Positions 1-5,404 of a stretch of 8,297 nucleotides of DNA are shown here, piece by piece. This stretch comes from Candidatus Moraniibacteriota bacterium (GTDB lineage Bacteria; Patescibacteriota; Minisyncoccia; Moranbacterales; GWC2-37-73), in assembly GCA_003510895.1 (NCBI GenBank), contig DOKE01000004.1:49165-57461 (forward strand), read 5' to 3'. A program made the translations under genes and the position numbers. Position 1 is the stretch's first letter, and each line of letters begins with the position of its first letter. The notes beneath the pieces are model-generated. The model did no database searches. It saw only the letters and a list, made by a program, of their open reading frames with translations, and was not told the origin of the DNA.

Positions 1-19
1 CGGGACGCTGTTTTTGTTT

Positions 20-48
20 TTGCTAAGAAAAGTCAAATAAGGTACAAT
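20..48 (+). promoter_or_regulatory. Sigma70-type promoter for the tandem ATPase gene
   Basis: A -35-like TTGCTA (20-25, 4 of 6 consensus bases) is separated by exactly 17 bases from a -10-like TACAAT (43-48, 5 of 6). It would start RNA near position 55, giving a leader of about 40 bases before the ATG at 96. The surrounding DNA is very AT-rich, so chance matches are possible, but the spacing and position fit a real promoter. No operator-like repeat is evident. Confidence 0.45.
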
Positions 49-95
49 TGTAAATAGAAAAATATAAAAATAAAATTTTTTGAAAATAAAAATCA

Positions 96-3000
96 ATGGT
101 GAGAATTTCTCAAAATAAAACAGCTTCCAATATCCAACAAGATGATGAGGAAGTTGGAAAAGTACTGAAAAAACTTCGCAACAAATCGGAGGAACAAATC
201 GCGGAAATTGTGGCTGAAGAACACAAACTTTCCTATGTCGATTTGAATATTTTTCCCATCAGCGTTGAAGATGTGCGAAATTTGAGCGAGGAAGATTCTC
301 GAAAGCACGGAATTGTTTTATTTCAGAAAACAGGAACTGAAGTCAGAGTGGGTATTGTTGATCCGAAAAATCAAGATACTTTGGCTTTTATAGAAAAAAT
401 AAAAAAAGAAAACAATTGGAATATTCATCTGTATGTCATATCAAATTCTTCTTTCAATAAGGTTCTGAAAAAACAATCGGAAGCTCCTTTTTTGGAAAAT
501 CTGGAATCGATGAAAATTTCTCTTTCCGGCGAGGATTTGGAAAAATTTGAAAATGAATTTGGCGGATTGATTGAGCTCAAAAAAAGAATTCGAGAAATTC
601 CCACCACGCAAATCGTGTCTATCATTATGGCGGGAGCGATCAAGATGAAAGGCAGTGATATTCATTTTGAACCGCAAAAAGAATCAGTAAGACTTCGTTA
701 TCGCATCGACGGCGTTCTTCAAGAAATAGGTGATTTGCCGATGGATATATATAAATTCATACTTTCCAGAATTAAGATGATGGGAAAGATGAAAATAAAT
801 ATGCGCGACATTGCTCAAGACGGACATTTTGCCATTGATTTGGAAAAAGGAGGCTATAACGTCAGAGTTAATATTATTCCCGGAAGCAATGGGGAATCCA
901 TTGTTATGCGCTTGCTTAATCAATCAGATATTTTGCTTTCAGTGGAAGATTTGGGAATCAGGGGATTAGCCTATGAAAAACTGCAAAAAGAAATGTCTCA
1001 GCCGCACGGAATGGTTTTGACCACCGGTCCGACCGGAAGCGGAAAAACAACTACTCTCTATGCGATTATCAACAAACTTAACACTTCGGAAGTAAAAATT
1101 ATCACTATTGAAGATCCGGTGGAATATGAAGTGGCGGGAATTTCTCAAACGCAAGTTTCTAAAGAGAGAGGCTACACTTTTTCTGAAGGTTTGAGAGCGA
1201 TTGTGCGTCAAGATCCGGATATTATTTTGGTGGGTGAAATTCGCGATGAAGAAACTTCTGATATCGCAGTTAATGCCGCATTGACCGGCCATTTAGTTTT
1301 GTCGACTTTGCACACCAACAATGCTCCGGCATCCGTCCCGAGATTGATTGAATTGGGAGTCAAGCCTAATTTAATCGGTCCATCTATCAATGCTTTTATT
1401 GCTCAGCGTTTGGTGCGCAGACTTTGCGATTGCAAAGAAAAATACGAACCGGCCAAAGAAACAATAGCTTCCATAAAAAAGATTTTGTCAATCATTTCTC
1501 CAAAAGCTAAAGTTGAAATACCAAAAGAAGTTGAATATTTATACAGGCCGAAAGGTTGTTCCAAGTGTCATAATCTTGGATACAAGGGCAGAGTGGGAAT
1601 CTTTGAAGTGCTGACTATCAATGAAACGATGGAAAAACTTATTTTGGAAATGGCGGGAGAAAAAGAACTTGCTCAAGCGGCAATTGAAGATGGGATGATT
1701 ACAATGGCGCAAGATGGAATTCTGAAGGCGGTGGAAGGAATCACTTCGATGGAAGAAGTTTGGAGAGCGACGGGGCAAAGTGAATTTTTGGAAGAAATAT
1801 ATGAAAAACTGATGGATCAATCGCTTTCTCGATCAATTGCAATCAGCAAAGAAGAAATGCAAACAGTTTCTGAAAATATTTCTTCGGTTGAAAAATTGGC
1901 GCAGCTTATTCGACAATCCAATCAAAAAAATGTGGCGAAATATATTTTTGCCAGCAGTCTTCTTTTGGGGGTAGGTGATATTCACGTTGAACCGGAACAG
2001 GATGATGTGAAAATTCGTTATCGCATTGATGGAATTTTACAAACAATCGCCACTATTCCATTGAATGAATATCCCGGATTTTTGGGAGAGATAAAATTTT
2101 TGAGCGGATTGAAATCGGATGTCAGGGAGGGAGTGAAAGATAGTCGCTTCGCTATTTCTTTGGAAGAGCCTTTTGAAAAAATAACTGAAACAAAAGTTGA
2201 TGTGCGCGTTTCCATAATTTTGGGAGGCTATGGAGAAACAGTGGTAATGAGGCTTCTTAACAAATCAGCAGTAGCTTTGAATTTGGAAACCTTGGGAATT
2301 CGGAAACAAAATTTGGAAAGAATTTTGGAAGCGTCCAAAAAACCGAACGGAATATTTCTTAACACCGGTCCGACCGGAAGCGGAAAAACAACCACTTTGT
2401 ATAGCGTTTTGGCAACTCTCAACAAACCGGAAGTAAAAATAATCACAGTTGAAGACCCGATTGAATATCAAGTGGAAGGAATTTTGCAAACGCAAGTTAA
2501 CGAAAAAGAAGGTTATGGATTTTCCACCGCGCTGCGTTCCTTGCTTCGTCAAAATCCCGACATAATGATGATTGGAGAAATTCGCGATGAAGAAACAGCG
2601 CAAATCGCTGTGCAAGCGGCGCTCACCGGGCACGAAATTCTTTCTACCTTGCATACCAACAACGCAGCTGGCAGTGTGCACCGACTTTTGAATATGGGTG
2701 TGCGCGGAGATGATTTGGCGGCTTCTGCCAATGCTTTTATGGCTCAGCGTCTTGTGAGAAAACTTTGCGGTTGCAAAGAGAAGATTGCTCCAAGTGAACA
2801 AGAAAAAAATGAAATTCAAAAAGTGATTGCAACTATTTCTGAAAAATCCGGAGTTGAAATTCCGCAGGTGGAATTTATTTTCAAGCCGAAAGGTTGTGAA
2901 AAATGCAATAATATTGGATACAAAGGACGCACCACTATCAGTGAAGTCCTGGTTATCGATCGAGATATTGAGGAATTAATTTCTCGCGGAGCGCTTTCTT

Positions 3001-3116
3001 CCGAAATTGAAGACAAGGCGGTAAAAAATGGAATGATCACAATGGCGCAAGATGGAATGTTGAAAGTTTTGGAAGGCGAAACGACATTTGAAGAAGTGAA
3101 GAGGGTGGTGGAATAA
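96..3116 (+). CDS. Tandem PilB/GspE-type secretion/pilus ATPase (two motor modules in one chain)
   Basis: This is a cytoplasmic ATPase of the type II secretion/type IV pilus assembly family (GspE/PulE/PilB), whose hexamers drive pilin assembly at the inner membrane. Residues about 25-130 resemble the MshEN/GspE N-terminal domain. Module 1 (about 152-556) has GSDIHFEP (186-193), Walker A GPTGSGKT (311-318, K317), Walker B with E381, the histidine box (H399, H406) and a metal-binding cysteine set (C444, C446, C488, C491). Module 2 (about 597-1004) repeats this order: GDIHVEP (627-633), Walker A 758-765 (K764), E828, H846/H853, and C891, C893, C934, C937. A roughly 40-residue linker (557-596) joins them, and module 2 has no MshEN-like domain of its own. 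Usual members are about 500-600 residues with one motor, so this is about double. Both active sites look intact by motif. Module 2 has lost the QDG signature of module 1 (QDGHFAI at 241-247 versus KDSRFAI). No pilin, PilC, PilT or PilM gene is adjacent. The ATG at 96 lacks a Shine-Dalgarno. The family is certain; pilus versus secretion role is not. Confidence 0.95.
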   Translation: MVRISQNKTASNIQQDDEEVGKVLKKLRNKSEEQIAEIVAEEHKLSYVDLNIFPISVEDVRNLSEEDSRKHGIVLFQKTGTEVRVGIVDPKNQDTLAFIEKIKKENNWNIHLYVISNSSFNKVLKKQSEAPFLENLESMKISLSGEDLEKFENEFGGLIELKKRIREIPTTQIVSIIMAGAIKMKGSDIHFEPQKESVRLRYRIDGVLQEIGDLPMDIYKFILSRIKMMGKMKINMRDIAQDGHFAIDLEKGGYNVRVNIIPGSNGESIVMRLLNQSDILLSVEDLGIRGLAYEKLQKEMSQPHGMVLTTGPTGSGKTTTLYAIINKLNTSEVKIITIEDPVEYEVAGISQTQVSKERGYTFSEGLRAIVRQDPDIILVGEIRDEETSDIAVNAALTGHLVLSTLHTNNAPASVPRLIELGVKPNLIGPSINAFIAQRLVRRLCDCKEKYEPAKETIASIKKILSIISPKAKVEIPKEVEYLYRPKGCSKCHNLGYKGRVGIFEVLTINETMEKLILEMAGEKELAQAAIEDGMITMAQDGILKAVEGITSMEEVWRATGQSEFLEEIYEKLMDQSLSRSIAISKEEMQTVSENISSVEKLAQLIRQSNQKNVAKYIFASSLLLGVGDIHVEPEQDDVKIRYRIDGILQTIATIPLNEYPGFLGEIKFLSGLKSDVREGVKDSRFAISLEEPFEKITETKVDVRVSIILGGYGETVVMRLLNKSAVALNLETLGIRKQNLERILEASKKPNGIFLNTGPTGSGKTTTLYSVLATLNKPEVKIITVEDPIEYQVEGILQTQVNEKEGYGFSTALRSLLRQNPDIMMIGEIRDEETAQIAVQAALTGHEILSTLHTNNAAGSVHRLLNMGVRGDDLAASANAFMAQRLVRKLCGCKEKIAPSEQEKNEIQKVIATISEKSGVEIPQVEFIFKPKGCEKCNNIGYKGRTTISEVLVIDRDIEELISRGALSSEIEDKAVKNGMITMAQDGMLKVLEGETTFEEVKRVVE

Positions 3117-3147
3117 AAGTTTAGTTTGCAGTTTTTAGAAAATACAA

Positions 3148-3180
3148 AAAACTCTCCCAAGCGGAGAGTTTTATTTTTAT
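3148..3180 (+). terminator. Rho-independent terminator after the tandem ATPase gene
   Basis: A perfect 10-bp stem (3148-3157 AAAACTCTCC with 3163-3172 GGAGAGTTTT) closes a 5-base loop CAAGC and is followed by ATTTTTAT. It lies 31 bases after the TAA at 3114-3116. The opposite strand also reads stem then T-rich sequence, so it could work in both directions, although no - strand gene ends here. It makes the ATPase gene a separate transcription unit from ruvB. Confidence 0.85.
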
Positions 3181-3191
3181 AAACAAGAAAA

Positions 3192-3354
3192 TTTTCACTA
3201 ATCTGTAGACAGATCCCAAAAATTAGATTTTCGGGGAAGCAACAGTGTCGAGGAATACCGCAGCCGAAACCACAATACCCATGTCTGGACAAAAAAGTTG
3301 CCAATTTGAGGACAAAAGATAGAAGCCCCCAAGTTGTCTACAGGTTAGTGAAAA
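3192..3354. repeat. 163-bp element with 20-bp terminal inverted repeats (MITE or IS remnant candidate)
   Basis: The left arm TTTTCACTAATCTGTAGACA (3192-3211) and right arm TGTCTACAGGTTAGTGAAAA (3335-3354) are reverse complements at 19 of 20 positions. The 123-base interior has no convincing gene. Near the right arm, GGACAAAA occurs twice (3287-3294 and 3310-3317), 23 bases apart, which could be a repeated protein-binding site as seen in some transposon ends. On the - strand a short open stretch beginning ATGGGTATT (start near 3282) stops about 10 bases before the left arm; this could be a leftover transposase end or chance. I found no target-site duplication. The arms could instead pair in RNA, so a structured RNA is the main alternative. 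The right arm also contains a small local hairpin, CAGGTT-AGTGAA-AACCTG (3341-3358). Confidence 0.6.
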
Positions 3355-3409
3355 CCTGACTTTAAAATTTGAAAAAACTTGCGCCAACCCCTATGACTAT
3401 CCAGACTAA

Positions 3410-3437
3410 CATAACTTTATTTTTTTGTCAAGTTATG
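3410..3437. promoter_or_regulatory. Inverted repeat (possible operator) overlapping the ruvB promoter
   Basis: CATAACTT (3410-3417) and AAGTTATG (3430-3437) form a perfect 8-bp inverted repeat around a 12-base spacer. Allowing one mismatch, the arms extend to 11 positions (3407-3417 and 3430-3440). The right half-site runs into the extended -10 element, so a bound dimer would block RNA polymerase. It does not match the LexA boxes I know (CTG-N10-CAG or GAAC-N4-GTTC). No regulator can be assigned. The spacer is T-rich, so an RNA hairpin is also possible, though it would start upstream of the predicted transcript. Confidence 0.4.
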
Positions 3438-3444
3438 CTATTAT
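3436..3444 (+). promoter_or_regulatory. Extended -10 promoter for the ruvB cluster
   Basis: TGCTATTAT is an extended -10 element (TGn followed by TATTAT, 5 of 6 bases). The -35 at the correct 17-base spacing is poor (TTTATT, 3416-3421), which extended -10 promoters can tolerate. Predicted transcription begins near 3451, giving a leader of about 82 bases. That leader contains a weak hairpin, ATTTTG-GGCTT-CAAAAT (3474-3490), and two short palindromes, GCTTAAGC (3498-3505) and AAAAGCTTTT (3509-3518), whose roles are unknown. Confidence 0.4.
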
Positions 3445-3532
3445 GGCATTAACCTAAACAAAGAATTAGCCGAATTTTGGGCTTCAAAATGTAATACGCT
3501 TAAGCATAAAAAGCTTTTCATTTTTTATTTAT

Positions 3533-4543
3533 ATGATTACAAATTCCGAAGAAAAACAAGAAGATATTTTTTTAGATAACACGCTTCGACCGCAAAGATT
3601 TGAAGAGTATGTCGGACAAGAAAAAGTTAAAAAAAATTTGCGTATATTTATCGATGCGGCAAAAAAACGCGGAGATGTAATTGAGCACGTTCTTTTGTAT
3701 GGACCGGCGGGATTGGGAAAAACAACTCTGGCTAATATTATTGCCAAAGAAACCAATGTTAATATTAGAATCACTTCCGGACCGGCCATAGAAAGAGTGG
3801 GTGATCTCGGTTCGATCCTGACCAATCTTTCTGACGGAGACATTCTTTTTATTGATGAAATTCATAGATTGAATAAAATAGTGGAAGAAGTTTTGTATCC
3901 GGCGATGGAAGACTATAAATTGGATGTGATTATTGGCAAAGGTCCATCAGCCAGAACTATTCAGCTTGATCTTCCCAAATTTACATTGATAGGCGCGACT
4001 ACCAGATTGGGTTCTATTTCCAATCCTTTGCGAAACAGATTTGGCGCGGTGCACAGATTGGAATTCTATAATCAAGAAGAAATAGAAAGAATCGTGGGAA
4101 GAAGCAGCAAGATTTTGGGAGTGGAAATTGACAAAGAAGGATGTCAAGAAATTGCTCGTTGCTCTCGGCAAACTCCGCGGGTAGCTAACAGGATTTTGAA
4201 AAGAGTCAGGGATTACGCGCAGGTTCACGGAAAAGGGAATATAGAAAAAGAAATCGCGCTGGAAGCGCTTTCAACCTTGGATATTGATCAGGAAGGCTTG
4301 GAACCGACTGACAGAAATATTTTGGAAACAATTATCAAAAAATTTTCCGGCGGCCCGGTGGGCGTGCAAACTATTGCGGCGGCAACTTCGGAAGAAGTGG
4401 AAACTATTGAGGATGTATACGAGCCCTATTTGATTCAGTTGGGATTTCTGGCCAGAACTCCAAGGGGAAGAGTTGTTACGGAAAGCGGTTATCTTCATAT
4501 GGGTTGCGAGTTCCCAATGGAAAAACAAAAAAATCTGTTATAA
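3533..4543 (+). CDS. ruvB: Holliday junction branch migration ATPase RuvB
   Basis: RuvB is the hexameric AAA+ motor that, with RuvA, drives branch migration of Holliday junctions during recombinational repair; RuvC then cuts the junction. The 336 residues match the family's usual length. Visible motifs are the N-terminal LRPQRFEEYVGQ (18-29), Walker A GPAGLGKTT (57-65, K63), TSGPAIERVGDL (81-92), Walker B DILFIDE (103-109), sensor 1 GATTR (154-158), LRNRFG (166-171, the arginine-finger region), sensor 2 TPRVANR (214-220), and the C-terminal winged helix with GGPVGVQT (273-280) and YEPYLIQLGFLARTPRGR (296-313). No domain is missing. The ATG at 3533 lacks a Shine-Dalgarno sequence, but the next methionine lies well inside the conserved fold. 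ruvA and ruvC are not in the window. The gene ends in two consecutive in-frame TAA codons and heads a closely spaced cluster of envelope-protein genes. Confidence 0.97.
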   Translation: MITNSEEKQEDIFLDNTLRPQRFEEYVGQEKVKKNLRIFIDAAKKRGDVIEHVLLYGPAGLGKTTLANIIAKETNVNIRITSGPAIERVGDLGSILTNLSDGDILFIDEIHRLNKIVEEVLYPAMEDYKLDVIIGKGPSARTIQLDLPKFTLIGATTRLGSISNPLRNRFGAVHRLEFYNQEEIERIVGRSSKILGVEIDKEGCQEIARCSRQTPRVANRILKRVRDYAQVHGKGNIEKEIALEALSTLDIDQEGLEPTDRNILETIIKKFSGGPVGVQTIAAATSEEVETIEDVYEPYLIQLGFLARTPRGRVVTESGYLHMGCEFPMEKQKNLL

Positions 4544-4558
4544 TAAAAACAAAAAACT

Positions 4559-4777
4559 ATGGTGGAATTTTTTCAAGTTTTATATTTCTTGGCGCTGTCA
4601 GTTTTTATTTTGCTCAGCGTCTTTATTGTTTTTCATATTGTGAAATATTCCTATAACAAAGAAAGTTCCTTTTTTATGCTGTTAATTTTCGTCGCCTTCA
4701 CTGGTTTGCTCATTTTTTCCAATATAATTTTGTTTTTGAAGCTTCCTTTGGAAGAAATGCTTTCATCTATCATCTAG
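4559..4777 (+). CDS. Small two-helix membrane protein, function unknown
   Basis: This 72-residue protein is almost entirely hydrophobic, with predicted membrane helices at about residues 5-27 and 38-60. They are joined by a short polar loop, HIVKYSYNKESS (26-37). The positive charges in that loop suggest it faces the cytoplasm, leaving both ends outside. There is no cleavable signal peptide, cysteine pair or catalytic motif. It lies 15 bases after ruvB and 12 bases before the PH-domain gene, so it is very likely co-transcribed and may partner the next membrane protein. It has no Shine-Dalgarno; the leader is A-rich. The strong hydrophobic pattern, tight spacing and lack of a competing frame make it a credible gene. 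I do not recognise a named family. Confidence 0.78.
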   Translation: MVEFFQVLYFLALSVFILLSVFIVFHIVKYSYNKESSFFMLLIFVAFTGLLIFSNIILFLKLPLEEMLSSII

Positions 4778-4789
4778 AAAATAAAAATA

Positions 4790-5377
4790 ATGAATAACGC
4801 GGAAAAAAATAAATTTAACGGAGTGGGGGAAAATGAAATAATTCTCAAAATAATACATAGAAATTGGTTTGACATAGCCAGCCAGTATTTTTTGATTTTT
4901 TTTGTCGCTGTGATTTTTTTCGCAGCGGTGTATATGTATCCGTTGTTGTTTTCTCAATTTCAAGATCCGCAATATAGCGCCTTGCTTCTTTTTATTGAAG
5001 ATACTTTTATTTTGGCAATTTGGATATATTCTTTTTTGATTTGGATCGACTACTACTTTGATGTTTGGATTGTTACTAATGAAAGAATAATTAACATCGA
5101 GCAAAAAGGTCTGTTTATGCGAAAAATGAGCGAAGCTAAATATTCCAAGATCCAGGATATTTCAGTGGAAGTAACCGGATTCTTGCAAACGATTATTGGC
5201 TACGGCGATGTGCGCGTGCAAACTGCCGGAGAATTGGAAAATATTGTTTTTCGAAAAGTCAGCAACCCCTATGAAATAAAAAATATGATAGCTAACGCGC
5301 AAAAGGAAAATGAGAAAAACAACACCGATAATTTGGGAGAAATGTTGAGCGACAAATTGAATTCGAAAGGATTGTAA
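4790..5377 (+). CDS. Membrane protein with bacterial PH domain (YdbS/DUF304-like)
   Basis: This 195-residue protein has a short cytoplasmic N-terminus, two predicted membrane helices (about 32-54 and 64-90), then a soluble domain (about 92-170) resembling the bacterial PH (bPH2) fold of YdbS/DUF304 proteins. The typical family pattern is visible: WIVTNERIINIEQKGLF (93-109), the KIQDIS segment (120-125), and GYGDVRVQTAG (137-147), which in this family forms consecutive strands. A charged, probably disordered tail follows (171-195). It should sit in the cell membrane with its PH domain in the cytoplasm. The ligand and role of these domains are generally unknown. The start at 4790 follows the 12-base sequence GAAAATAAAAAT instead of a Shine-Dalgarno; the same 12 bases precede the ATPase gene. 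It is probably in one operon with ruvB and the lamin-tail gene. The family call is firm, the function unknown. Confidence 0.85.
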   Translation: MNNAEKNKFNGVGENEIILKIIHRNWFDIASQYFLIFFVAVIFFAAVYMYPLLFSQFQDPQYSALLLFIEDTFILAIWIYSFLIWIDYYFDVWIVTNERIINIEQKGLFMRKMSEAKYSKIQDISVEVTGFLQTIIGYGDVRVQTAGELENIVFRKVSNPYEIKNMIANAQKENEKNNTDNLGEMLSDKLNSKGL

Positions 5378-5404
5378 TCTTTTTCAAATAGTTTTCAAGT
5401 TCGG

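Larger units (their letters stand above)
3117..3532. other. 416-base intergenic region between the ATPase gene and ruvB
   Basis: In order this gap holds the terminator, the inverted-repeat element, about 50 bases with no recognised signal (3359-3409), the operator-like repeat with the extended -10 promoter, and the ruvB leader. I found no convincing protein gene on either strand. The - strand open frame covering 2816-3304 is mostly antisense to the ATPase gene and is not credible. Confidence 0.7.

Noticed and set aside
2265..2819. 184-residue open frame on the - strand inside the tandem ATPase gene, similar to another antisense frame at 966-1292
   Set aside because: The two antisense frames resemble each other only because they lie opposite the two homologous motor modules. 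The sense strand encodes a clear protein family, and the antisense translations show no domain.
2816..3304. 162-residue open frame on the - strand crossing the ATPase gene end and the inverted-repeat element
   Set aside because: Most of it is antisense to coding sequence, it runs through the terminator, and the translation has no recognisable motif. A short part could be a relic within the element but is not a gene.
3425..3430. TTGTCA as a -35 box for ruvB
   Set aside because: It is only 8 bases from the -10 element TATTAT; functional spacing is about 16-18 bases.
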